21,552 bases of DNA from UBA4742 sp002403895. Lineage in GTDB: Bacteria > Actinomycetota > Acidimicrobiia > Acidimicrobiales > Acidimicrobilacustridaceae. The notes below the pieces were generated by a model. It was not told where the DNA came from, searched no databases, and worked only from the letters and a program-made list of their open reading frames with translations. The DNA is taken from assembly GCA_036823295.1 (NCBI GenBank), contig DAISGD010000055.1, positions 1 to 21,552 on the forward strand, written 5' to 3'. How positions within the stretch are numbered: position 1 is the stretch's first letter; each line of letters begins with the position of its first letter. The position numbers and the translations under genes are program-made. This document shows, in pieces, positions 1-9,303 of this stretch.

Positions 1-9
1 GATTCGGAG

Positions 10-83
10 TGGAGCTGATGGGAATCGAACCCACGACCCCCTGCTTGCAAAGCAGGTGCTCTAGCCAACTGAGCTACAGCCCC
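10..83 (-). tRNA. tRNA-Ala (anticodon TGC)
   Basis: Read on the minus strand, a full cloverleaf is visible. The acceptor stem GGGGCTG pairs with CAGCTCC (one G-T wobble), followed by discriminator A. T8 and the D arm (AGCTCAGTTGG) are present, as is an anticodon loop CTTTGCAAG giving TGC, and a T arm with GGTTCGATTCC. The CCA end is not encoded, as is usual for many actinobacterial tRNAs. The length of 74 nt is normal. A TAAGCT hexamer on the minus strand at 130-135 could be its -10 box, but this is weak. Confidence 0.97.
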
Positions 84-179
84 GGGGTGAAATCGATGGC
101 GCCGAGAGCCCGGGGTGCGCCACCCGGCGAGCTTACCGGGGCGGCGGGAGGCGCCCGACGGGCCCCGACCCACCTCCGG

Positions 180-192
180 TAGCTTGGCCGCC
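180..192 (+). promoter_or_regulatory. Leaderless-type -10 box of the DUF4177-like gene
   Basis: TAGCTT at 180-185 fits the actinobacterial -10 pattern TAnnnT. It is followed by 7 nt and then ATG at 193, so the predicted transcript begins at or very near the start codon. No Shine-Dalgarno sequence precedes the ATG. The same spacing recurs at several other genes here, which supports the choice of this start over an upstream ATG at 115. Confidence 0.5.
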
Positions 193-495
193 ATGCCCGG
201 CTCTTTGGGTCCGAACGCCCACGACTTCGACGTAGCGGTGACCGAGACCGTCATCGCCGATGCCGACTGCGGCCTGGACTCCTACGAGGTCGACACCCTC
301 AACCGGCTCATCGACGAGGGCCACCCGGAACAGCTCATCGCCGAGCGCACCCTCGAAGGGTGGCAGCTGGTCGGGTGCTCGCGGTTCACTTTCGAGGCCG
401 TGACCCCCGGCGTCGATCATGAGGAACTCCCCCACCGCACCGAAGATGCCGTGCTGTTCTGGAAGCGCCCATCTAACCGTTCGCGGCGCAGCTGA
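193..495 (+). CDS. Small DUF4177-like protein of unknown function
   Basis: This is a 100-residue soluble protein with no signal peptide or membrane segment. The C-terminal half carries a helix with LNRLIDEG, then EGWQLVG, and ends with AVLFWKRP. This order (helix, GW-[EQ]-LV strand, final strand with K/R-R-P) resembles the small DUF4177 fold, but the match is by eye. ATG 193 is chosen because of the leaderless -10 box just before it. The reading frame stays open upstream to an ATG at 115, but that extension is Arg/Pro-rich and looks non-coding. The gene ends 4 nt before the Nudix gene, so the two are probably co-transcribed. Function is unknown. Confidence 0.7.
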   Translation: MPGSLGPNAHDFDVAVTETVIADADCGLDSYEVDTLNRLIDEGHPEQLIAERTLEGWQLVGCSRFTFEAVTPGVDHEELPHRTEDAVLFWKRPSNRSRRS

Positions 496-499
496 GGTC

Positions 500-1003
500 A
501 TGGTCAAACTCAGCGCCGGGCTCCTTGTCTACCGCCTCGGCGAATCCTCGACCAGGGGGTCACCGGTAAAACTTCTGCTCGTCCACCCCGGCGGCCCCTA
601 CTGGGCCAGCAAGGACGACCGGGCCTGGTCCATCCCCAAGGGCGAGTACCCGGCCGACGAGGACCCCTGGGTCACCGCCCAGCGAGAGTTCCGGGAGGAA
701 CTCGGCCTCGCTCCTCCCGATGGCCCCGCCATCGACCTCGGTCAGGTCACCCAGTCCAACGGCAAGCGGGTGCAGGCCTGGGCCGTAGCCGGCGATCTCG
801 ACGTGTCGCACATCGAGAGCAACGCCTTCGAGCTGGAATGGCCGCCCCGATCCGGCTCCCTGCAGTCGTTCCCCGAAGTGGACCGCGCCGATTGGTTCAC
901 GCCCCCCGTTGCCCGGCGCAAGCTGGTCGCCGCCCAGGCGGAGTTCGTGGACCGGCTCGTTGCCAACCTGGTGGCGGAAGGGATCGTCGCGGGCGAGGCC
1001 TGA
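500..1003 (+). CDS. Nudix hydrolase, COG4119-like NTP pyrophosphohydrolase
   Basis: The protein has 167 residues. Nudix enzymes cleave nucleoside diphosphates linked to another moiety using Mg2+ bound by the Nudix box. The box is complete at residues 48-70: G48, E54, then REFREELGL with R62, E63, E66, E67 and G69, matching Gx5Ex7REUxEExGU. The N-terminal part (KLSAGLLVYR, then LLLVHPGGPYWASKDD and WSIPKGEY) is typical of the COG4119 subgroup. The substrate cannot be told from sequence. ATG 500 is chosen over an upstream in-frame ATG at 419 because the family begins at KLSAG and because 419 would overlap the previous gene by 77 nt. It sits 4 nt after the previous stop, so it is probably the second gene of a two-gene operon. 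Confidence 0.9.
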   Translation: MVKLSAGLLVYRLGESSTRGSPVKLLLVHPGGPYWASKDDRAWSIPKGEYPADEDPWVTAQREFREELGLAPPDGPAIDLGQVTQSNGKRVQAWAVAGDLDVSHIESNAFELEWPPRSGSLQSFPEVDRADWFTPPVARRKLVAAQAEFVDRLVANLVAEGIVAGEA

Positions 1004-1033
1004 CTGATTCCGCCGGCATCGTGAAGTTCACCG

Positions 1034-1150
1034 CTACAGCGGTTCGATCGGGACGCTGAAGGCGGGGTGCTCGACGCCGCCGTCGACCTCGAAAACCTTG
1101 CCCGTCGAATTCGACGCTGACCCGCCGTTGAAGGCCAGCTTCCACGGCAT
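1034..1150 (-). pseudogene. Possible C-terminal remnant of a short-chain dehydrogenase (SDR)
   Basis: A minus-strand reading frame from ATG 1150 to TAG 1036-1034 encodes 38 residues containing STGKVFEVDGG and ending AFSVPIEPL. The TGxxxxVDGG pattern close to the C-terminus is the classic last strand of SDR oxidoreductases. No Rossmann glycine motif or YxxxK site can be found upstream, because the frame runs into the 3' end of the MoaD-like gene. It would therefore be a truncated relic. The recognition rests on one short motif and could be chance. Confidence 0.35.
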
Positions 1151-1181
1151 GCGTTGGCGCCGCTCGCCGCAGGCCCTGCCC

Positions 1182-1442
1182 TCAACCGCCGGACAGGGCC
1201 TGCATGATGGTCACCTCGTCAGCGTCGGTCACCGGGGTGTCGAGGGCACGCACCATGTCGGCGTTCACGAACACCTTCATGTGGGGCCGCAGCCGGCCTT
1301 GTTCGTCGACCATGCGGAACCGGATCCCCGGGTGCTGGCGGTCCAGATCCACGAGGACCTCGTCCACCGTCGCACCCTCCGCCTCCACGACTGCCTGCTG
1401 ATCGGTGTACGACCGCAACGGGGTCGGGATCCGCACCTTCAC
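1182..1442 (-). CDS. MoaD/ThiS-family ubiquitin-like sulfur carrier
   Basis: The protein has 86 residues and the size and pattern of a beta-grasp sulfur carrier. It begins MKVRIPTPLRSYT, contains VFVNADMVR and DEVTIMQALSGG, and ends in the Gly-Gly tail that is adenylated and thiocarboxylated by an E1-like enzyme in this family. Closest in style to actinobacterial MoaD/CysO-like proteins, but no molybdopterin, thiamine or cysteine-synthesis partner is in the window, so the pathway is open. The GTG start (1442-1440) overlaps the stop of the upstream propeller gene in GTGA, and there is no clear ribosome binding site, which points to translational coupling. Confidence 0.88.
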   Translation of the reverse strand: MKVRIPTPLRSYTDQQAVVEAEGATVDEVLVDLDRQHPGIRFRMVDEQGRLRPHMKVFVNADMVRALDTPVTDADEVTIMQALSGG

Positions 1443-2572
1443 GAGCTGCGGTCGACCGGGTCGGCGAACTCGACCGCATAGATCTCCGGCAGGTGCGAGG
1501 CGATCTGGTTCCAGCTGTCGCCCTCATCCGCACTAGCCCAGACCTCACCGCTGGTCGTGCCGAAGTAGACGCCGACCGGGTGGCTGTCGTCGAGAGTCAT
1601 GGCCTGGCGCTTCACCGTCAACCAAGCGCGCTCGGGGAGCCCGGCGTCCCGGCGAGCCCACGATTCCCCAGCATCGCGGGTCACGTACACCGCCGGACGC
1701 CCGTCGGGGCTGGTACGAGGCCACACGTCGGTGCCGTCCATGGGGAACACCCACGCCGTGTCCGGGTCGCGGGGGTGAAGCTCGATGGGGAATCCGATGT
1801 CGCCGACCTCGGTGGGCATGTTGTCGCCGACCCGGACCCAGCGACCTTCGGGCCGGTCCATGCGGTAGATCCCGCAGTGGTTCTGTTGGTAGAGCCGGTC
1901 GGGCTGCAGCGGATGCAGGCGGATGCAGTGGGGGTCGTGGCCGTACTCGGGCTCCTCGTCGGGCAGGAAGGCAGCGACTGACCCGGCGTTCAGGGGTGCC
2001 CAGTCGCTCCCGCCGTCCACCGTCTCGAACACCCCGCCCGCGGACAGGCCGAGGTAGAGATGGGCCGGATCCCGAGGGTCGATGCACACCGAGTGGAGCA
2101 TCGAGCCGTCCGGCGTGCCCTCCTCGGGCCACTCGGCCCAGGCCGGCCAGTTCGGGTGGTCGTTCCACCCCGCCATCGGCGCCCACGTGTCGCCCCCGTC
2201 CTCGCTGCGGAACAGGCCCTGGGGTGAACCGCCGGCGTACCAGACGCCGGCCTCCTCCGCGTGGCCGGGACTGAGCCAGAACACGGCCCGCAGGCTGCGT
2301 TCGAGCGGGTCGCCGGCTGCGAACGCGGGTGGTCGGCTGGCCTCGGTCCACGTCTGGCCCAGGTCCTGGGAGCGGAAGACCGTCGGTCCCAGATGGCCGG
2401 TCCGGGTGGCCAGCAGGAGGGTGCGGTGGTCGCGGGGATCGAGCACGGCATGGTGGACGATGTGGCCGAGGAACATCGGCTCCGTTTCGCGCCAGGTGCC
2501 TCGCTGGGCGTCACCGGTGAGCATCCATGCCCCCTTGCGGGTGCCGATCAGGAGGACGGGTCCATTTGCCAT
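1439..2572 (-). CDS. Cytosolic Asp-box (BNR/sortilin-like) beta-propeller protein
   Basis: The protein has 377 residues. Five Asp-box hairpins (S/TxDxGxxW) are visible: FRSQDLGQTW (66-75), FRSEDGGDTW (121-130), FETVDGGSDW (182-191), YVTRDAGESW (296-305) and WASADEGDSW (345-354). IDPRDPAHLYLG-like strands lie between them, as in Vps10/BNR propellers. Databases often label such proteins exo-alpha-sialidase, but nothing here shows glycosidase activity. The start MANGPVLLIGTRKG has no signal peptide, so a cytosolic protein is expected. ATG 2572 is supported by a TACAGT box 6 nt upstream; an in-frame start at 2614 would lie upstream of that promoter. It is coupled by a 4-nt overlap to the MoaD-like gene, suggesting a joint task. 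Confidence 0.82.
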   Translation of the reverse strand: MANGPVLLIGTRKGAWMLTGDAQRGTWRETEPMFLGHIVHHAVLDPRDHRTLLLATRTGHLGPTVFRSQDLGQTWTEASRPPAFAAGDPLERSLRAVFWLSPGHAEEAGVWYAGGSPQGLFRSEDGGDTWAPMAGWNDHPNWPAWAEWPEEGTPDGSMLHSVCIDPRDPAHLYLGLSAGGVFETVDGGSDWAPLNAGSVAAFLPDEEPEYGHDPHCIRLHPLQPDRLYQQNHCGIYRMDRPEGRWVRVGDNMPTEVGDIGFPIELHPRDPDTAWVFPMDGTDVWPRTSPDGRPAVYVTRDAGESWARRDAGLPERAWLTVKRQAMTLDDSHPVGVYFGTTSGEVWASADEGDSWNQIASHLPEIYAVEFADPVDRSS

Positions 2573-2584
2573 GGCTGCACTGTA
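2573..2584 (-). promoter_or_regulatory. Leaderless-type -10 box of the propeller/MoaD operon
   Basis: On the minus strand TACAGT (2584-2579) is followed by 6 nt and then ATG at 2572. This fits a leaderless transcript starting at the initiator codon. No Shine-Dalgarno sequence is present. Confidence 0.5.
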
Positions 2585-2680
2585 GGAAATGACGCCGCGG
2601 TCGTGTTGCCGCAAAGATCCCGCGCACCGAGGTCAGGTGCGTGGACGTGCGGATCCCTCTCTGACGGGTACCACCATCTC

Positions 2681-2762
2681 TAGAGTCAGGGTGCGACAGA
2701 GCAACGACAACAAGTCAGAACAGCTGGTCCTGTCAAGGGGCCAACCATCTTGGGAGGGAACG
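2681..2762 (+). promoter_or_regulatory. Candidate glnB promoter, leader and ribosome binding site
   Basis: TAGAGT at 2681-2686 is a plausible -10 box, giving a leader of about 70 nt. No good -35 at normal spacing was found. A strong Shine-Dalgarno GGGAGG (2752-2757) lies 5 nt before ATG 2763. This differs from the leaderless starts of neighbouring single genes. No convincing GlnR operator was recognised by eye. Confidence 0.4.
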
Positions 2763-3104
2763 ATGGTCCATCTGATTACCGCGGTGATCAAGCCGTTCAA
2801 ACTCGAGGAGGTGAAGGACGCACTGAAAGCGGTCGGGGTCACCGGCATCACGGTGGAAGAGGTGAAGGGGCACGGTCGCCAGGGCGGCCACACCGAGACC
2901 TACCGGGGCTCGGAGTACCAGGTGGACTTCCTGCCCAAGGTACGCATCGAGGTCGTGGTGGACTCGAATGATGCCGACAAGGTGATCGACACCATCGCCA
3001 ACGCCGCCCGGACCGGCAAGATCGGCGATGGCAAGATCTGGGCCACCACCGTCGACCGCCTCGTGCGAGTGCGAACCGGCGAGCGCGACGCGGAGGCGTT
3101 GTGA
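2763..3104 (+). CDS. glnB: Nitrogen regulatory PII protein
   Basis: The protein has 113 residues, normal for the family. PII proteins bind ATP/ADP and 2-oxoglutarate and report nitrogen status; when next to amtB they typically plug the ammonium channel under nitrogen excess. The T-loop contains YRGSEY (47-52), which matches the PROSITE PII modification signature, with Tyr52 as the likely uridylylation or adenylylation site. HGRQGGHTE (37-45) precedes it. DGKIWATTVDRLVRVRTGE near the C-terminus is the usual nucleotide-binding strand. A strong GGGAGG lies 5 nt before the ATG. It overlaps amtB by 1 nt. By genomic context glnK would be an equally good name. Confidence 0.96.
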   Translation: MVHLITAVIKPFKLEEVKDALKAVGVTGITVEEVKGHGRQGGHTETYRGSEYQVDFLPKVRIEVVVDSNDADKVIDTIANAARTGKIGDGKIWATTVDRLVRVRTGERDAEAL

Positions 3105-4711
3105 TGGCGCCGGTGGCAGGTGCGGGCCGCTCGTTCTCCCGGCGGATGCTCGACCCCAAGCGCCTTGTGGTGAGCGTGGCCATTGTGGCCGTTGTCGTCA
3201 CCGTGGCAGCCAACACCGCGTTCGCTCAAGACGCCACCCCGGAGGCCACCGCGGCCGACAAGTTCGTGCAGAGCACCAACCTCTTGTGGATTGTCATCTC
3301 GGCTGCCTTGGTGATGTTCATGCAGGCCGGCTTCGCCCTGCTCGAGACCGGGTTCGTCCGGGCCAAGAACTCCGCCCACACCATGGCCATGAACATCGCC
3401 GTGTTCGGCACCGGCGCGGTCGGCTTCTTCATCTGCGGCTACGCCTTCATGTTCGGCGGCTACTCCGTCGCCGTGCCGGGCGCCGACTGGGGCTACAGCC
3501 ACGCCATTGGCGGCGCGCTGGTCGGCAGCGGCCAGTGGGTCTTCCTTTGGAAGGGGGGCTGGGCTCTGACCGGTGGAAAGTTCGTGGCGTCCGGCGCCGT
3601 GCTCGGGTTCTTCCTTTACATGATGGCTTTCATGGACACCGCAGCCACCATTCCGACCGGGGCCATGGCCGAGCGGTGGAAGTTCAAGTCGTTCGTCCTG
3701 TGGGGCTTCTTCTGCGGCGCGCTCTACTACCCGCTGTTCGGCGCCTGGACCTGGGGCGGCGGCTGGCTCTCGCAGCTGGGCAACTCCTGGAAGATGGGCA
3801 ACGGCTACGTGGACTTCGCCGGTTCCGGTGTGGTGCACGCCGTGGGTGGTGTCGCCGCCCTCACCGGGGCCTATGTGCTCGGCCCCCGCATCGGCAAGTA
3901 CGGCAAGGACGGGCGCTCCCGAGGCCTCCCCGGCCACAGCCTCGCCCTCGCCGGGGCCGGCACCTTGGTTCTCATGTTCGGGTGGTTCGGCTTCAACGCC
4001 GGCTCCACCCTGCAGGTCACCGATGCCCAGTTCGGCCTGGTCGCGGCCAACACGGCCATCGCCGCCGCCTTCGGCTGCATCGGGGGCATGTTCTGGGTGT
4101 GGAAGCGCACCGGGAAGCCGGACCCCGGCATGATCATGAACGGCCTGCTGGCCGGTCTGGTGGCCATCACCGCGCCCTGCGCCTTCGTGGACCCGTGGGC
4201 CGCCGCGGTCATCGGGGCGCTGGCGGGGCTGTTCGTGGTCGAAGCCGTGTTCTTCGTCGACCACAAGCTGAAGATCGACGACCCCGTCGGTGCGGTCGCG
4301 GTTCACTTCGTGAACGGCATCTGGGGGGTGCTGGCCCTCGGCATTTTCGCCAGCGGCAAGTACGGCGTCGACGCCTTCGGCACCGGGGTGGGGTGGAACA
4401 GCACCACCACCCATCTCGACTCGGTCGGATCGGCCACCGGGGTCACCGGCATCCTTTATGGAGGGACGGGCTGGGGCCAACTCGCCGCTCAGGCCATCGG
4501 TGCCGCCACCATCATCATCGTGATGGGCGGGCTGTCGTTCGGGTTCTTCAAGCTCTCGAACGTGATCTTCGGTGGCATCCGCAGCACGGCCGAGGACGAG
4601 ATGGCGGGTCTCGACGTCCCCGAGATGGGGGTGTACGCCTACCCCGATTTCGTGGGCACGGGAGAGTCCTACGCCTCCGACGAGACCGAGTCGAAGGTTC
4701 CCTACGAGTAG
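3104..4711 (+). CDS. amtB: Ammonium transporter, Amt family
   Basis: The protein has 535 residues and forms the channel for ammonium uptake in the cytoplasmic membrane. A cleavable-looking signal peptide covers residues 20-41 (ends AFA-QD), followed by about 11 membrane segments. The twin pore histidines are seen as DFAGSGVVHAVGG (His245) and VHFVNGIWG (His401); MDTAATIPTGAMAER is also typical. It is longer than E. coli AmtB because of loops around 120-160 and 418-450, a form common in actinobacteria. ATG 3104 is preferred to GTG 3101 because GGAGG (3092-3096) is spaced 7 nt from it. The gene overlaps glnB by one base (TGATG), so the two are translationally coupled. It converges on the Nramp gene, with only 28 bp between the stops and no clear terminator. 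Confidence 0.96.
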   Translation: MAPVAGAGRSFSRRMLDPKRLVVSVAIVAVVVTVAANTAFAQDATPEATAADKFVQSTNLLWIVISAALVMFMQAGFALLETGFVRAKNSAHTMAMNIAVFGTGAVGFFICGYAFMFGGYSVAVPGADWGYSHAIGGALVGSGQWVFLWKGGWALTGGKFVASGAVLGFFLYMMAFMDTAATIPTGAMAERWKFKSFVLWGFFCGALYYPLFGAWTWGGGWLSQLGNSWKMGNGYVDFAGSGVVHAVGGVAALTGAYVLGPRIGKYGKDGRSRGLPGHSLALAGAGTLVLMFGWFGFNAGSTLQVTDAQFGLVAANTAIAAAFGCIGGMFWVWKRTGKPDPGMIMNGLLAGLVAITAPCAFVDPWAAAVIGALAGLFVVEAVFFVDHKLKIDDPVGAVAVHFVNGIWGVLALGIFASGKYGVDAFGTGVGWNSTTTHLDSVGSATGVTGILYGGTGWGQLAAQAIGAATIIIVMGGLSFGFFKLSNVIFGGIRSTAEDEMAGLDVPEMGVYAYPDFVGTGESYASDETESKVPYE

Positions 4712-4739
4712 CGCCGGCCCGGCAACGGCTTCCCACCCG

Positions 4740-6008
4740 TCAGGTCAACGAGAGCAGGGCCATCGCCGCCACGCACACCGCGATGAAGGCGATGGTCACC
4801 AGGTAGGCGGCACGGGCCGCCCGGCCGGCGACAAACGCTCCCATCAGGTCCCGGTCGCTGGCGATGCGCTCCATGAACACCAGCAGCGGCAACAGCAGCA
4901 CCGCGTTGAGGGCTTGCGTCCCCACCAGGATGGGGATGAGCGGAATCCCCGGGATGCACACCACCGCGGCGCCGATCACGGTGATCACCCCGAAGGAGAC
5001 GGAGAACGTCCGAGCCTCGGCGAACGGCGCATCGAGGGCTCCTTCGACGCCCACGAACTCGCTGATCGAGTACGCGGTGGAAAGGGGCAGGATCGACGCC
5101 GCCAGCACCGCCGCTCCGATCAGTCCAACGGCGAACAGGGAGGAGGCCAGGTGTCCGGCGAGGGGTTCCAGGGCGGTGGCGGCATCGGCGGCATCGTTGA
5201 CCGAGATCCCCTGGGCGTGGAGCGTGGCGGCGCAGGCGATCACCACGAACAGCCCGATCACGCCGGTGAGCACCGCCCCGGTGATGACGTCGATGCGCTC
5301 GTAGCGAAGGTCCCGCACGGTGAGGCGCTTGTCGACCGCGTAGGACTGGATGAAGCTCAAGCCCCACGGGGCCAGGGTGGTGCCGACGGTAGCGGTCACC
5401 AACACGATGGTGGAGCGATCGAGCGGCATGGACGGAACCACCAGCCCTCGGGCGGTCGCCCCCCAGTCCGGGTGGGCGAGGATCCCGGCGGCGATGTAGG
5501 CCACGAAGACCGAGCACAGCGCGAGGAAGACGTGCTCGACGCGATGGAAGCTCCCCTTGAGCACGAGTACCGACACCCCGATGGCGGCCAGCGGCACGCT
5601 CAGGTAGCGGCTCACCCCGAACAACTCGAAGCCGGCGGCGATGCCGGCGAACTCGGCGCAGGTGGTGCCGATGTTGGCCACCACCAGCGCGGTGAGGGCC
5701 ACCGCCGCCAGCCGTACTCCGAACCGCTGACGTATGAGACCGATCATGCCCTGCCCGGTGACCACCCCCATGCGGGACCCGAGGTCGTGGAACAAGATGA
5801 GGGCGACCGTGGCCAGCAGCAGGACCCACAGGAGTTGGTAGCCGTGTTCGGCGCCGAGGGCGGAGTAGGTGGTGATCCCGGCCGGATCGTCATCGGAGAG
5901 CCCGGCCAGGAGGCCCGGCCCGACAACGCCGATCAGCACCATCAACGACAGGCGGCGCGGTGAACGCGAAGGGCGCGCCGACCGCATGGCGGGGAGTGAG
6001 CTGCTCAC
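4740..6008 (-). CDS. Divergent Nramp (SLC11) family divalent metal transporter
   Basis: The protein has 422 residues and about 11 membrane helices with the Nramp layout. Nramp proteins usually import Mn2+ or Fe2+ with protons. The first helix has LSDDDPAGITTYSALGA where canonical members have DPGN: the Asp and Pro are kept but the metal-ligand Asn is Gly. The sixth helix has GTTLAPWGLSFIQSYAVDK where canonical members have MPH: the ligand Met is Ala and the His is Trp. Loss of the Met thioether argues against ordinary Mn/Fe selectivity and recalls the Nramp-related Mg2+ transporters, though this is inference. GTG 6008 overlaps the upstream stop in GTGA; ATG 5987 is the alternative, and an in-frame start at 6056 overlaps the previous gene more. 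Last gene of the DtxR operon. Confidence 0.88.
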   Translation of the reverse strand: MSSSLPAMRSARPSRSPRRLSLMVLIGVVGPGLLAGLSDDDPAGITTYSALGAEHGYQLLWVLLLATVALILFHDLGSRMGVVTGQGMIGLIRQRFGVRLAAVALTALVVANIGTTCAEFAGIAAGFELFGVSRYLSVPLAAIGVSVLVLKGSFHRVEHVFLALCSVFVAYIAAGILAHPDWGATARGLVVPSMPLDRSTIVLVTATVGTTLAPWGLSFIQSYAVDKRLTVRDLRYERIDVITGAVLTGVIGLFVVIACAATLHAQGISVNDAADAATALEPLAGHLASSLFAVGLIGAAVLAASILPLSTAYSISEFVGVEGALDAPFAEARTFSVSFGVITVIGAAVVCIPGIPLIPILVGTQALNAVLLLPLLVFMERIASDRDLMGAFVAGRAARAAYLVTIAFIAVCVAAMALLSLT

Positions 6009-6781
6009 CGTTGCACCGGCCCGTGGCGGCGGTCCCACCCCCGCAGCCGCTGCCAACGCGGGCGAGCGGGCTCGGTCGAGACCTGCAGCCGGCGCAGCCG
6101 CCCCCGCAGGTGCGGGTGGGAGAGGTGCAGGGCCTCGGTGGCCCGTTCCGGGGGCACGGCTGCGAGGACGTCGACCGCGTGGCTCGACGGGAGCCGGGCG
6201 ATGAGCTCAGCCAGCTCGCCCGCATCGAGGCGATGGAGCGCGGCGGCGCTCGTAGCCAGCTGCACGGTGTGGCCGCGGGCCGAGGTGAGATGCAGATCCG
6301 TCCAAGCCACCACGTGCTCGGCCAGGTGGTCGGCGGCGCGCCGGAAGCCGAGGCGGCGGACCAGGGATGCGGGCCCCACTTCCACCCCGACGGTGACCAA
6401 CCTCCCGTCCCTCGGTTCGAGGATGATGTCGCCCACCCGGTTCACCCGGTGTCCCACCACATCGATGATCTGGGTATCGAGGACGTCGCGGCCCAGCAGG
6501 AGCTCGTCGTCGAACAGCTCGCGGGTCGGCGGGAGGGCGGTGATCAGCCGGACCGGTGTCCGACGGTCACTGTGGTCGCCGATCGAAGTCGGATCGATCG
6601 CGCTCCACGGCACCAACCTGGTCGCCGACCTCCGCCCCACCACGAGGCCCTCCACGGCAGGTCCCGCCACGGTGGGTTGGCTCCCGGACGCGCCGAGACG
6701 GAAGCTGAGGTCGCGCAGCGCGCCCACGTCGGCCGCGTCGGCCGTGGCCGGGCGGCCGAGGAGGTTCGTGAGTCGCAGCAC
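6005..6781 (-). CDS. PRC-barrel plus MgtE N-terminal-domain protein
   Basis: The protein has 258 residues and no membrane segment. Residues 1-65 (LTNLLGRP, then VEGLVVGRR and RLVPWSAI) look like one PRC-barrel half. Residues 95-137 (LLGRDVLDTQIIDVVGHRVNRVGDI) form a clear PRC-barrel. Residues 180-232 carry LDAGELAELIARLPSSHAVDVLAAVPPERA (in two stretches), the superhelical repeat of the MgtE N domain, which in MgtE Mg2+ channels takes part in Mg2+ sensing. There is no CBS pair and no MgtE pore, so it cannot be a transporter itself; a regulatory partner for the downstream Nramp protein is the natural reading. The GTG start lies 11 nt after the hppA stop, and the stop overlaps the Nramp start by 4 nt. 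Confidence 0.82.
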   Translation of the reverse strand: MLRLTNLLGRPATADAADVGALRDLSFRLGASGSQPTVAGPAVEGLVVGRRSATRLVPWSAIDPTSIGDHSDRRTPVRLITALPPTRELFDDELLLGRDVLDTQIIDVVGHRVNRVGDIILEPRDGRLVTVGVEVGPASLVRRLGFRRAADHLAEHVVAWTDLHLTSARGHTVQLATSAAALHRLDAGELAELIARLPSSHAVDVLAAVPPERATEALHLSHPHLRGRLRRLQVSTEPARPRWQRLRGWDRRHGPVQR

Positions 6782-6792
6782 TCCGTGGCCGG

Positions 6793-9299
<2,507 letters not shown>

Positions 9300-9303
<4 letters not shown>

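Noticed and set aside
1..100. Integration (att) site of a mobile element at the tRNA-Ala gene
   Set aside because: No integrase gene and no repeat of the tRNA 3' end was seen in the window, though the tRNA 3' side is cut off by the window edge.
115..192. N-terminal extension of the first plus-strand gene from ATG 115
   Set aside because: The extension is Arg/Pro/Gly-rich with no family resemblance, and a -10 box lies inside it just before ATG 193.
1019..1041. Small palindromes (GTGAAGTTCAC and CCGCTACAGCGG) after the Nudix gene as a terminator
   Set aside because: Stems of 5 bp with loops of 1-2 nt and no following T run are not a credible intrinsic terminator.
1439..2572. Sialidase activity for the Asp-box protein
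   Set aside because: Asp boxes are structural and occur in many propellers. No signal peptide or catalytic Arg triad could be recognised.
4712..4739. Shared bidirectional terminator between amtB and the Nramp gene
   Set aside because: The 28-bp gap is GC-rich but has no stable stem of useful length and no T tracts.
2900..4806. Long open frames overlapping glnB and amtB (526 codons minus strand, 592 codons plus strand)
   Set aside because: Low-complexity Arg/His/Gly-rich products with no motifs, lying over two firmly identified genes. They are frame shadows.
4572..5963. 463-codon plus-strand frame opposite the Nramp gene
   Set aside because: Low-complexity product rich in His, Gly and Asp, antisense to a transporter with clear membrane helices.
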